Assembly: GCA_030447685.1 (NCBI GenBank)
Contig: JAUJOK010000035.1
Span: 1 to 52,131, forward strand
DNA from: Armatimonadaceae bacterium
GTDB lineage: Bacteria; Armatimonadota; Armatimonadia; Armatimonadales; Armatimonadaceae
Direction of reading: 5' to 3'
DNA: 52,131 bases
A model generated the notes under the pieces. It saw only the letters and a list, made by a program, of their open reading frames with translations. It did not search any database and was not told the origin of the DNA. Below are positions 17,612-25,261 of this stretch, one piece after another (the first letter of the stretch is position 1; every line of letters begins with the position of its first letter). Both the position numbers and the translations under genes were made by a program.

Positions 17612-18061
17612 GCACGTATGGCACGCGGACAACGGATGTTATCGGGCGGGCGGTGCGGGTTTCGGCGGACGGCTGCCCGCGCCGCAAGCGGGCGGCCTGA
17701 CCGTGGACTGGGGCACGGTTGCCGCCGTTGCGGAGGATACGACGCGCGCCCGACGGGACGCTGGTAAAGATGGGCGACAGGTACCTGCGCTACGGCCAGA
17801 TTCTTTCCCGCATCACCGCGTCGGGTAAATTCGGCCCCGCCGACACAGCGGCGACCGACGGGCGCGAGATCGTGACCGGGCGGCGCGCGGCGATACGTTT
17901 ATCGTCGATGAGACGGTGCTGATGAGCCAGAGCGCGTCCGATCATCCCCGGTCCTGGACGGCGGCCTGGTCTTCAAGGGGCGCATTCTGATGGGCGGCGG
18001 GCCAGCCACCGAGGCGCAAGTGGAGGCGATGTTCCCCGGAATCACGTTTGTGATGGATTAG
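17608..18061 (+). pseudogene. Head decoration (gpD-like) protein, frame-disrupted
   Basis: ATG 17608 overlaps the previous stop. Joined frames read MSTYGTRTTDVIGRAVRVSA, LTVDWGTVAAVAEDTT, PDGTLVKMGDRYLRYGQILS, GKFGPADTAATDGREIVTGR, GDTFIVDETVLMS and GRILMGGGPATEAQVEAMFP. Small, beta-rich, Gly/Thr-rich and located directly before the capsid gene, it fits a decoration protein that stabilises the expanded capsid. Frame changes are needed near 17680, 17745, 17890 and 17945. Family assignment is from position and general character, not from a definitive motif. Confidence 0.6.
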
Positions 18062-18067
18062 GAGAGA

Positions 18068-18302
18068 CCCCCTCTCGCCGTCCAGCCCTCACCCCCGCAC
18101 TCGGTCTGCCGAGGCGCTCTCCCAATTCTCCGCTTCGCGGGGAGAGGGAGCCTGACACAATAGCGGCCCCGGCTTCGCACGAGAAAAAGGAACACCCGCC
18201 ATGGCGCGAAGCGGGGTTGGTAGCCCACAGGCACCCCTCTCCCGCAGCGGGGGAGGGGCTGGGGGTGGGGGCTGGACGGCGAGAGGGGCCGGGGGTGAGG
18301 GC
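18068..18302. repeat. GC-rich palindromic element (F)
   Basis: Core from GCCCTCAC (18085-18092) to GTGAGGGC (18295-18302), 218 bases, with an additional outer pair CCCCTCTCGCCGTCCAGCCC / GGGCTGGACGGCGAGAGGGG-like. It contains a GCACTCGGTCTGCCGAGG block, two CTCTCCC hairpins and a CCCCGGCTTCGC inverted pair. It lies exactly between the gpD-like stop (18061) and the capsid gene's ribosome-binding site. Confidence 0.8.
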
Positions 18303-18335
18303 TAACAGGGCGGCTATTTACGAAAGGAAAACGAA

Positions 18336-19433
18336 ATGCCACTGGAGATAGCGGCGCAAAAGCGCATTCGCGCGATCATGGACGAACTGGCGGACGTGCG
18401 GCAGTTGCCGCAGCATCTGCTTTTCACGAACCGGATACCGATAGTTCCGGCGGACGACGACGAGATCATGGCGCGGTATTCGGGCCGGGTCGTGGCGGCG
18501 GATATTGTCGCGGACGATTTCAAGGCGGTGGTGCGCGCCCCGAACCCGCTGCGGCTGGAATCGACCAAGATTCCGAACCTGAAGCACGGCGAAAAGGTGA
18601 CGCAGGCGCAGATAAACGTGCTGCGGCGTATCGCGGCGGGCGGGACGGACGCGCGCGATCTGCGGGTGTTCGACAACTATCTGATCAACCGCCTGAGCGA
18701 CCTGCGCGACGGGGTCTATGCGCGTATCGAGGCGATTCATGTGGCAATGCTGCTGGATTCGCTGACCTATGACCGCATGGGAATCAAGATCACGGCGGGC
18801 TGGGGGATGCCGCCCGATCTGAAGGTGACGGTGGCGACCCCGTGGGCGACGGCGGCGACGGCCACCCCGATCAGCGATATTACCGCCGTGCAGCAGGTGG
18901 CGCAGGAGAAATACGGCGTTCTGCTGGACCGGGTGACGATGACGCGCACGGACTTCAACCGGATGACCGCGACGGCGGAGTTTCAGGCCAAGTCGGCGGT
19001 CTATTCGGCGCACGCGGCGGCGTTCCCGGCGGGCGGCTTTCCGGTGAACGATACGGTAGCGATGAAAGCCATTGCCGGGCGGATGCTGAACGCCGAGGTG
19101 GAGCTGTACGACGCGCAGACGTGGACGGAAAACAACGACGGCGTACAGTTGGCGGAGCGGTATCTGCCGGTCGGGAAAGTGGTGCTGACATCGTCCGAGG
19201 GCGACAACAACCCGCTGTTCTGGGACTTCGCCAACGGTGTGGTGACGGAAAGCGTCGTCGCGGATTTTGTCGAGATGCCGCTGGGCGATTTCGGTGGCCC
19301 GGTCGAGGGGCCGGTGGCGTATGCGACCGCCCCGAACGCCGATCTGAACCCGCCGGACATCACTCTCTGGGCGGTGGCGCGGGGCTTTTCCCGCAAGCAC
19401 AAGCCGGGAGCGTCGGCGGCACTGACGGTGTAA
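18336..19433 (+). CDS. Phage major capsid protein, gpE family
   Basis: 365 residues from ATG 18336 with AAAGGA upstream; intact. The sequence fits the lambda gpE family: N-terminal IAAQKRIRAIMDELADV, early domain with FTNRIPIVPADDDEIMARY and FKAVVRAPNPLRLESTKIP, IEAIHVAMLLDSLTYDRMGI, the peripheral region YDAQTWTENNDGVQLAERYL, and C-terminal ITLWAVARGFSRKHKPGAS. It forms the capsid shell by self-assembly on the scaffold. The family member, the S49 protease and the small decoration protein occur in the lambda order D-E. It is flanked on both sides by palindromic elements F and G. Confidence 0.9.
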   Translation: MPLEIAAQKRIRAIMDELADVRQLPQHLLFTNRIPIVPADDDEIMARYSGRVVAADIVADDFKAVVRAPNPLRLESTKIPNLKHGEKVTQAQINVLRRIAAGGTDARDLRVFDNYLINRLSDLRDGVYARIEAIHVAMLLDSLTYDRMGIKITAGWGMPPDLKVTVATPWATAATATPISDITAVQQVAQEKYGVLLDRVTMTRTDFNRMTATAEFQAKSAVYSAHAAAFPAGGFPVNDTVAMKAIAGRMLNAEVELYDAQTWTENNDGVQLAERYLPVGKVVLTSSEGDNNPLFWDFANGVVTESVVADFVEMPLGDFGGPVEGPVAYATAPNADLNPPDITLWAVARGFSRKHKPGASAALTV

Positions 19434-19435
19434 AG

Positions 19436-19640
19436 GCCCCCTCTGCCCTTGCCCGTGGCAAGCCCTCACCCCCGCACTCAGTCTGCCGAGGCGCTCTCCC
19501 GCAGCGGGAGAGGGGAGCCTGTAACGACAGCGGCCCCGGCTTCGCACAAAGGCGCTTCTTGCCGCTCTCGCGCGAAGCCGGGGTTGGCAACGCTATAGGC
19601 ACCCCTCTCCCGCAGCGGGAGAGGGGAAGGGGGTGAGGGC
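19436..19640. repeat. GC-rich palindromic element (G)
   Basis: Core from GCCCTCAC (19462-19469) to GTGAGGGC (19633-19640), 179 bases. Blocks in order: GCACTCAGTCTGCCGAGG, CTCTCCCGCAGCGGGAGAG, GCGGCCCCGGCTTCGC, then the inverse GCGAAGCCGGGGTTGG, CTCTCCCGCAGCGGGAGAG. Nearly all of it can fold into one long hairpin. It lies between the capsid stop and the next gene. Confidence 0.85.
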
Positions 19641-19670
19641 TTTATTTTACAGAAAGGGAAACGAAAGACA

Positions 19671-19955
19671 ATGTCACTACGCAGCCGGAAAGAGATGGAA
19701 GCGGCGATTGAAGAGGGCGGCTCGGTGCTGTATAACGGACGGATTGTCGCCTCAGTGGACGATCTGCCGTCGAAGGCGGAACTGGCGCGCGGCGATGCCG
19801 AGGAAGAGGCCGCCGTAGCGGCGGAGATCGACGCCCAGATCGCCGCGCTGGAGGCGCAGCGGGCGAAGCTGCACACTGCCGCGCCCGCAGACACTCCTTC
19901 GGAGTATTCCGAGCCGGTCGAAGGGGAAGAAGAAGACGCGGCGCAGCAGCAATAG
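19671..19955 (+). CDS. Small phage protein after the capsid gene
   Basis: 94 residues from ATG 19671 with AAAGGG upstream, in a leader resembling the one before the capsid gene. N-terminus MSLRSRKEMEAAIEEGGSVL, then YNGRIVASVDDLPSKAELAR, then a strongly acidic, Ala/Glu-rich tail (GDAEEEAAVAAEIDAQIAA) predicted coiled coil and a low-complexity end. In lambda-like phages the position after E belongs to DNA-packaging protein FI, which is also small and charged, but I see no decisive similarity. Function unknown. Confidence 0.6.
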   Translation: MSLRSRKEMEAAIEEGGSVLYNGRIVASVDDLPSKAELARGDAEEEAAVAAEIDAQIAALEAQRAKLHTAAPADTPSEYSEPVEGEEEDAAQQQ

Positions 19956-19998
19956 GGGCTGCCCGTGAAAGCGTGACAACGTGCGAAACGGCAAGGTG

Positions 19999-20568
19999 AT
20001 GATGACAGCCGATTGGAATACCGCCGAAATTACGGCGCTGATCGCCGCCGTGGGCGCGGCCCTGGGCGGCGCGATCAAGGCGGGCGGCCTGCTGATGCAG
20101 CGCCGCACCGAAGACAGAAGGGCCGCCGCGGAGCAGCATACGGAAGAGGGAAAACTGCTGCTTCAGATGCAGGAAACGGCCAGCCACTGGATCGAAACGC
20201 AGGCCCGGCGCAACGATGAACTGAAGCAGCAGTTCGCGGAATTACAGGCGCTGAACAACGAGACGGTTCGCCTATCGAATGGGGCCGTGGATCGGGCGAA
20301 CCAGGCCAATGACCGCACGCGTCAGACGCTTGCCGACCTGGACACGAAGATGCACGAAAACAGCGAGCTGCGCCGCGCGCTGAGCGAGCAGCAGGAGGTG
20401 ATCAAGACGCGGGATGCGATGCTGGCCGCGCTTTCGCGGGCCAATGTCGCCAATGAAGCCGGGCGGGTCGTGGCGGAGCGGATTATCGAAACGGCGGCCC
20501 TGACCGGTGAGCCGTTGCCGAAAGTCACGGCGGACGTTACGGAAGGAGAAGCAGCGCACACACCATGA
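19999..20568 (+). CDS. Membrane-anchored coiled-coil phage protein
   Basis: 189 residues from ATG 19999; the frame is open to GTG 19981, but AAGGTG lies right before this ATG. An N-terminal hydrophobic helix (EITALIAAVGAALGGAIKAG, about residues 11-32) is followed by a long charged helix with heptad-like pattern (about 35-160; ELKQQFAELQALNNETVRLS, DLDTKMHENSELRRALSEQQ). Topology is one membrane anchor and one coiled coil. Such proteins in lysis modules can be spanins or holin partners, but the evidence is only positional. It overlaps the next gene (ATGA). Confidence 0.65.
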   Translation: MMTADWNTAEITALIAAVGAALGGAIKAGGLLMQRRTEDRRAAAEQHTEEGKLLLQMQETASHWIETQARRNDELKQQFAELQALNNETVRLSNGAVDRANQANDRTRQTLADLDTKMHENSELRRALSEQQEVIKTRDAMLAALSRANVANEAGRVVAERIIETAALTGEPLPKVTADVTEGEAAHTP

Positions 20569-20909
20569 GGACCGATCTTTCCACCATCCATAAAGTCGTG
20601 AACGGTATCTTGCTGCTTTCCCTGGCCGCGCTGGTGATTGCGGCGGCGGTGGTGCTTACCGGTCGGGGGGATGCCAAAGACTTCCTGCCCCTGGTTTTCG
20701 CCGGAATGGGCGTGCTGGGCGGACTGCTCGCCAAAACGTCCACGCAAAGCGAACCGCCGACGACCGCAGACAAACCTGGTTTGTCCGCAGACAAATTAGG
20801 TTCGGACACTTCGGAGAGGTGTCTGCTGCCCGAGGCGAAAGAAGAAACCGCGCTCAGCACGGAAACAACGCAGGAGATACCGGCGCACTCTGAGGAAGCC
20901 ACACCATGA
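20565..20909 (+). CDS. Holin-like two-helix membrane protein
   Basis: 114 residues; ATG 20565 overlaps the previous stop. Two hydrophobic helices (about 12-33 and 41-58; VVNGILLLSLAALVIAAAVV and LPLVFAGMGVLGGLLA) are joined by a short polar loop, then a hydrophilic tail (residues 60-114) rich in Thr, Glu and Ser. Size and topology fit a class II-type holin with a cytoplasmic tail, the pore that lets endolysin out. Holins have no shared sequence motif, so the call rests on topology and on the endolysin gene further downstream. Confidence 0.6.
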   Translation: MRTDLSTIHKVVNGILLLSLAALVIAAAVVLTGRGDAKDFLPLVFAGMGVLGGLLAKTSTQSEPPTTADKPGLSADKLGSDTSERCLLPEAKEETALSTETTQEIPAHSEEATP

Positions 20910-22873
20910 TTATCGAAAACATACCCGCCCGCAACGCCGCGCAGCTTCTCGATATTGCCGCCCTGGCGAGCGGCAAATACCTGACCCGGCGCGAAGACGG
21001 GACGCTGGCCGCGGACCACGCGCTCAACACCATCCAGGCGTCGCGCTATCTCGACACCGATCCCTCCGTCGCCGACCAGACGGCAAAGCTCAATGCGCTG
21101 CTGGCGGAGGGTGTCCCGGTCAAGCTGCCACCGGTCCCTATCCGGGTGGACGGCACACTGCTCCCTACGGACCGTGCGCGGCTGCTCGGGTCGGGCTGGG
21201 GCAACGTGTTCTACGCCAGCAACCCCGCCCGCGCGGGCACCATTCTCGTGGCTGCCAGTTCCTCTACCGCCCGGTGCATCGCCTACAACGGCAACAACGG
21301 CGCGGGCATGAGCATCGAGGACCTGGTGATTCGCGGCCCCGATTTCGCGCTGGCGGAAGAGAGCAAGCTGGAGGGGGCAATCGGCATCGACATCTTCAAC
21401 TATGCCGATTTTGTCACCATCCGGAACGTTGCCATCCGTGGCTTCTCCCAGTGCATGCGCCTGTCGCAGATGCACTCTTCCGTGTTCGAGAACATACACC
21501 TTATCGGCGGCGCTGTCCACTGCCTGCTCATTGACCGTGGCGTTTATAACTGCGCGTTCAGGAATCTTTTTGCGCAGCGGGCCAATGAAAGCGGTTTTGC
21601 CACAGACGCTATGCTCCCGTCCAATATCTGCATCACCAACTCGACCGTAGACGCGGGCCAGGACTCGCACACTATCAGTTTTGATTGCCCCCTTCAGGAC
21701 GAAACCGGGCCGGTTCTGGGCGGCACCCACCAGAACACCTATTTTGAGAAGTGCTACAACATCGGGTATCGGGGGGAAACCGTCCACACGAACGGGGGCG
21801 GCTTCGGGTTCCGCTTCGGTCCGCGCGCCAAAGCCATCACGGTTAAGGCAAAATTGGAACCCTACAACGGAGCGCAGCCCAAAGCCTCGGCACTGATCGA
21901 GGCAGGCGCGGAAGACATCGATTTCGATGTCAAGGTGCCGCAGTGGGTCGTGAACAAGGGGGTTGTTGACCAAAGCGGGACGCGCAACCACGTGCTGATT
22001 AACAAGATCGGCAACGGACGCGTCGGCGTGGTCAAGGCGGCGGGCGCGGGCGCGGTCACGGATAAAGACTTTCCCTTTTCGCCGCCTGTGGGCACAGAGG
22101 GTATCAGCGGCAACACGCTTTATAAACGAGGGGCGGACAGGTGGTATAGCCTGCCGCTGACACCCGCCGCCAACCTGGCTATCGCCGACCTGCTCACGGC
22201 GTACTGGAAATTTGACGAAGCGGAAGGCGCGACCCGCGTGGACAGCGTGAGCGGCCTTGTCGCGTCAGACGGCTCCTGGCCAGTCACGCAGCAGGCGGGC
22301 AAGCGGAACTTCGCCGCAGGCTTCAATGGGGCGACCTTCTCGAACTTCCTGGCTGTCCCGCACCACGACAATCTCAACGTCGCCGGATACGACCACACCT
22401 GGGTCTGCTGGGTCTACGTTGACAGTTATGCCGCCAATTTCGGCATCGTCTCGAAGTGGGCGGCAGGTGAATTGGCGTATCAGCTTGTTTATCGTGATGG
22501 GGCTTTTCGCTACGAGGCTTCGCCCAACAAAACGGGGATTCTTGCCGTGGCCGCTGCTCCCTCCTCTTCGGCGGCGACCTGGATACAGATAGCCGGTGGC
22601 TACAGCGTGGCGACGGGCAGGATATTTATCAAGGTCAACAACCTGGCTCGCGTCGAAGTGTACGACCCCGGTTCCCCTCCTGTCGATTCCACGGCGGCGC
22701 TGCGCTTCGGGCACAGCGAGGTGGAGGGCTACGGCTACTGGCACCTGCCGGGACGCATCGATGCCCCGCAGTTGTTCCGCTCGCGCCCCGGTCAGGGAGG
22801 CGCGCTGAGCGACGCGCAGTTGGACGCGATGCACGCGGCTGGCCCCGGCATGGGCAACGACTTCGGGTTCTGA
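20906..22873 (+). CDS. Phage tail spike: beta-helix plus LamG-like domain
   Basis: 655 residues; ATG 20906 overlaps the holin stop. N-terminus (NAAQLLDIAALASGKYL) is a likely virion-attachment segment. Residues about 60-390 show the alternating strand pattern of a right-handed parallel beta-helix (GAGMSIEDLVIRGPDFALAE, DFVTIRNVAIRGFSQCMRLS, SVFENIHLIGGAVHCLLIDR, NITNSTVD-type turns), as in pectate-lyase-fold depolymerases. Residues about 430-640 form a LamG/concanavalin-like sandwich (LTAYWKFDEAEGATRVDSVS, HTWVCWVYVDSYAANFGIVS, YWHLPGRIDAPQLF). This fold typically binds or degrades host surface polysaccharide. Active-site residues cannot be assigned by eye. Intact and large, so under selection until recently. 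Confidence 0.8.
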   Translation: MIIENIPARNAAQLLDIAALASGKYLTRREDGTLAADHALNTIQASRYLDTDPSVADQTAKLNALLAEGVPVKLPPVPIRVDGTLLPTDRARLLGSGWGNVFYASNPARAGTILVAASSSTARCIAYNGNNGAGMSIEDLVIRGPDFALAEESKLEGAIGIDIFNYADFVTIRNVAIRGFSQCMRLSQMHSSVFENIHLIGGAVHCLLIDRGVYNCAFRNLFAQRANESGFATDAMLPSNICITNSTVDAGQDSHTISFDCPLQDETGPVLGGTHQNTYFEKCYNIGYRGETVHTNGGGFGFRFGPRAKAITVKAKLEPYNGAQPKASALIEAGAEDIDFDVKVPQWVVNKGVVDQSGTRNHVLINKIGNGRVGVVKAAGAGAVTDKDFPFSPPVGTEGISGNTLYKRGADRWYSLPLTPAANLAIADLLTAYWKFDEAEGATRVDSVSGLVASDGSWPVTQQAGKRNFAAGFNGATFSNFLAVPHHDNLNVAGYDHTWVCWVYVDSYAANFGIVSKWAAGELAYQLVYRDGAFRYEASPNKTGILAVAAAPSSSAATWIQIAGGYSVATGRIFIKVNNLARVEVYDPGSPPVDSTAALRFGHSEVEGYGYWHLPGRIDAPQLFRSRPGQGGALSDAQLDAMHAAGPGMGNDFGF

Positions 22874-22890
22874 GAAAGAGGCGAGGCTAA

Positions 22891-23475
22891 ATGGATTTTG
22901 TTATGAGCGGACGCAGCCCGGCCAGGACACACTACTACCGGCTCCTGAACCCGGCAGGGCTGAGCGTGCGAAACAACGGTCAGTCCGCCGAAGCCTATAA
23001 TGGGGCGAACTGGGCACAGTACGTCTTTGGCGCGGCGCTTCCCGACGCTGCGGGCGTGTGGCAGACCAACATGCCTGCGGGACTTCTTCCTGCGGGCCGG
23101 TACACCATGATCGGGCCGTTTATGCAGGCGGGCGAAGCGCCCGCCCCGACCGATGAAGAGGTAGGCAGGGGCGCAGACGTGGACTGGACGGGCACGGCTA
23201 TTCGCATCGCGCTCGACCTGCTGACGGCGGCGGGCTACACCGCGCCGCCGTCTGCCGCTCAGGTGCGGGATGCGATAATGGCCTGCGCGGTAGAATCGGG
23301 CGTTACCTTCGAGCAGGCTGTCCGGGGCATCTTCGGCGAGGCGGTGGGCAATCTGGCGGTCGATACCGATACCGGCGAGTACGTGATAAAAAGCGCGGAT
23401 GGGACGAAGGAGCGGGCGCGCGCCGCCATCGGCAGCGATGGGACGCGCACGATAACGGCAAGGGACTTGAGCTAA
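22891..23475 (+). CDS. Phage structural protein of unknown type
   Basis: 194 residues from ATG 22891, 17 bases after the tail spike. N-terminal part is beta-rich (THYYRLLNPAGLSVRNNGQS, GVWQTNMPAGLLPAGRYTM) and looks like a small immunoglobulin-like or spike-associated domain. From about residue 95 a helical region follows (GTAIRIALDLLTAAGYTAPP), then VDTDTGEYVIKSADGTKERA near the end. The last part resembles segments found in tail or adaptor proteins that report 'phage-tail-associated', but I cannot assign a family. Confidence 0.6.
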   Translation: MDFVMSGRSPARTHYYRLLNPAGLSVRNNGQSAEAYNGANWAQYVFGAALPDAAGVWQTNMPAGLLPAGRYTMIGPFMQAGEAPAPTDEEVGRGADVDWTGTAIRIALDLLTAAGYTAPPSAAQVRDAIMACAVESGVTFEQAVRGIFGEAVGNLAVDTDTGEYVIKSADGTKERARAAIGSDGTRTITARDLS

Positions 23476-23476
23476 C

Positions 23477-24055
23477 ATGACAACCGGATGGGGCGGAGCC
23501 TGGGACGGCGGCGGGGGCGGCGCTGCGGGGGCAAGCGGCGGGCACGGCGGCATTTACGATTGGGTGCGTTATAAGCTGCAAAAGACAAACGCCGAACTGC
23601 CCGATACGGAGGACGGTCTGGTGCGGGAAACCGGCGCGGTGGTACGCGCGCTGCAAAGCCGGTATCCGTGCCTGCAAAACTACGCGGCGCTGAGCGACCG
23701 TGACCGGAAAAAGTTCGATGAGGCGGCGGGTCTGCTCGCGGCGGCGCGGCTGCGCCCCGTGCTGCTGGCGGGAGAAAACGCGGGCAAGGGGACGGTGCGC
23801 CGGGTGCAGATAGGCGCGAACGAAACCGAATACCGCAATGCCGCCGAGATAACCGGCGGCGCGGCGAAGCCGCTGGAAGCGCAGTGGGCGGACGAGGCCG
23901 AAGCGGTGCTGCGGACTATCTCCTGCGTTGCCGGGGCGGCCCGGCGGCAGGCGGGGGACGTGAAACTGTTCGGGGTATCAGGCGCGCAGCGGCAGCGTCA
24001 CCTGCGAGGCGAGCGTCACCTGCGAGGCGAGCGTCGCCTGCGGGGAGACTGCTGA
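23477..24055 (+). CDS. Probable head-tail connector protein
   Basis: 192 residues from ATG 23477, directly after the previous stop. A Gly-rich start (WDGGGGGAAGASGGHGG) precedes a helical core: DWVRYKLQKTNAELPDTEDG, ALSDRDRKKFDEAAGLLAAA, ETEYRNAAEITGGAAKPLEA, and DEAEAVLRTISCVAGAARR. Helical bundles of this kind occur in head-tail connector and completion proteins, so the role is inferred from position. The C-terminus (GERHLRGERRLRGDC) is encoded by the 18-bp tandem repeat at 23996-24046 and is probably a recent addition. Its stop overlaps the ATG of the next gene (TGATG). Confidence 0.5.
   Translation: MTTGWGGAWDGGGGGAAGASGGHGGIYDWVRYKLQKTNAELPDTEDGLVRETGAVVRALQSRYPCLQNYAALSDRDRKKFDEAAGLLAAARLRPVLLAGENAGKGTVRRVQIGANETEYRNAAEITGGAAKPLEAQWADEAEAVLRTISCVAGAARRQAGDVKLFGVSGAQRQRHLRGERHLRGERRLRGDC
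23996..24046 (+). repeat. 18-bp tandem repeat at a gene end
   Basis: Three near-copies of CGTCACCTGCGAGGCGAG, the third altered to CGTCGCCTGCGGGGAGA. It adds about 17 Arg/Gly/Leu-rich codons to the protein ending at 24055. Confidence 0.8.
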
Positions 24056-24336
24056 TGGCGGGCTATGCCGCGTATATCGCGGCCCACGGAAGCGCCGTCC
24101 TTCTGGCGGACGGAACGGCAGCGAGGGCGGTCAAGGAAGAACGGGAAGACGCCAGCGGATCGGCAGCGGCGGCGGCGGTGATGCGATTTCACTTTGCCCC
24201 GGCGGTGGAGGGGCGTATCGGCGAGGGGGACATTTTGACCAACCGGAGCCGTGCGCTTCGGGTGCGGCGGCTGGAGTTTGTGGAAGACGGCGACGAGGTG
24301 CTGACCATCGTCGCCGTCTGTGGTCCGCTGGATTAA
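24055..24336 (+). CDS. Small phage protein, possible head-tail joining type
   Basis: 93 residues from ATG 24055, in a TGATG overlap with the previous gene. It reads MAGYAAYIAAHGSAVLLADG, then a strand-rich second half (MRFHFAPAVEGRIGEGDILT, LRVRRLEFVEDGDEVLTIVA). The second half looks like the small beta-barrel of head-closure or joining proteins (GDILTxxGRxLRVxxxxxxxxE-type pattern), which bind under the portal. It is the last phage gene before the minus-strand transposase; tail genes that should follow are missing. Assignment is tentative. Confidence 0.5.
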   Translation: MAGYAAYIAAHGSAVLLADGTAARAVKEEREDASGSAAAAAVMRFHFAPAVEGRIGEGDILTNRSRALRVRRLEFVEDGDEVLTIVAVCGPLD

Positions 24337-24340
24337 GCGG

Positions 24341-24877
24341 TTACTTGCGCCGCATTTCCAGCACGGAAAGCTTCGTGCCCCGCAGCCATGCCGGGCGCGA
24401 AGGCAGATCGTGGTCGCTGCTCCGCAGGGGGGACGGGAGCGCCGCGGCCTCGTAGATGCCACCGCTGGAAGGAGCCGCCGCCGCCGCCGCTGCCGCTGAA
24501 ACAGGGGGGCCGCCGCGCGTCCCGGCGGCAATCAGGAGCGGTTCGTTATCGGGCGTTTCGGCGGGCGGGAGGCGGTGGCTTTCCCGCAGCAGATCGCTGT
24601 TTTCCAGCGCGTCCTCACCGGCGGCGTGCAGGGTTATGGCGATCTTCTGCCAGATGCCCGTGCGGCTCCAGCGGCTGAAGCGGGAATAGCAGCTTTGCCA
24701 GGGGCCGTAGCGTTCGGGCAGATCGCGCCAGGGTGCGCCGGTACGCATCACCCAGAGGATGCCGTTGATGACCGTTCGATGGTCTTTGAACTGTCCTCCC
24801 CGCCTTTTAGCGCTGGCGGGCGGCAGTATCGGCTCCAGTCGCTGCCATTCGATGTCGGTTAAATCTCCACGAGCCAT
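24341..24877 (-). CDS. Truncated IS5-type transposase with a foreign C-terminus
   Basis: 178 residues; ATG 24877 with AGGAG upstream. Residues 1-95 match the N-terminal domain of IS5/IS427-group transposases (DUF4096): LTDIEWQRLEPILPP, GGQFKDHRTVINGILWVMRT, GAPWRDLPERYGPW, SRWSRTGIWQKI. After LENSD the sequence is no longer transposase; it is Ala/Pro-rich (GTRGGPPVSAAAAAAAAPSS) and ends RGTKLSVLEMRRK. The DDE catalytic residues of the second ORF are absent, so it cannot transpose alone. The frame is open and ends four bases from the convergent phage gene, suggesting deletion of the IS body with accidental fusion to a minus-strand phage or IS remnant. Confidence 0.7.
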   Translation of the reverse strand: MARGDLTDIEWQRLEPILPPASAKRRGGQFKDHRTVINGILWVMRTGAPWRDLPERYGPWQSCYSRFSRWSRTGIWQKIAITLHAAGEDALENSDLLRESHRLPPAETPDNEPLLIAAGTRGGPPVSAAAAAAAAPSSGGIYEAAALPSPLRSSDHDLPSRPAWLRGTKLSVLEMRRK

Positions 24878-24938
24878 TTGCTTTCTCCTAAATCCTCTTC
24901 ACCAATGTATTAACGCCGTTGTCGGGTCGAAGGTTGTG

Positions 24939-24998
24939 CTTTTGCGGCAACAAAGCAGCGCCGTCGCCAAATCCCATATCGCTGCGCTGCCGCAAAAG
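24939..24998. other. 60-base imperfect cruciform between IS and endolysin
   Basis: CTTTTGCGGCA (24939-24949) pairs with TGCCGCAAAAG (24988-24998), and inside GCAGCG (24955-24960) pairs with CGCTGC (24980-24985), leaving a 19-base loop. The stretch 24878-25261 otherwise holds no convincing gene; it is more AT-rich near 25137-25170 and likely contains the endolysin promoter. Confidence 0.6.
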
Positions 24999-25229
24999 GT
25001 CAGGCCGTCTGCGAGGAACATCGTTTCACCGCTGCTGCTGCTGCTCGGCGCGGTCGGAACAGACCCGCTCAGGGCGCGTCTTTCCTTCGCCTGCGAACGT
25101 GTTCGTAATATTGTCGCCGCCACATACGAAGAACTTACGACATTTTTTTATCGTTCGGAAAAATTGTTTTTCGAAGACCGGCGCGGCGCAATGTCGGCAT
25201 ACTCTTTCTTCTTTTCGTTAGTCGGAAAA

Positions 25230-25249
25230 GAGCGCAAAAGGTTGCGCTC
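25230..25249 (+). promoter_or_regulatory. Leader hairpin before the endolysin gene
   Basis: GAGCGCAA (25230-25237) and TTGCGCTC (25242-25249) form a perfect 8-bp stem with an AAGG loop, one base from the GGGGAGG ribosome-binding site. It may influence translation start, as may the hairpin at 34-63 that also abuts a ribosome-binding site. Confidence 0.5.
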
Positions 25250-25261
25250 GGGGAGGTCGTT

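Noticed and set aside
18842..19636. 264-codon frame overlapping the capsid gene
   Set aside because: Gly/Arg/Asp-rich shadow of the capsid reading frame that reads through the repeat element.
24899..25123. 74-codon minus-strand frame upstream of the IS5-type transposase
   Set aside because: Ser/Ala-rich, no ribosome-binding site, overlaps the cruciform; not convincing.
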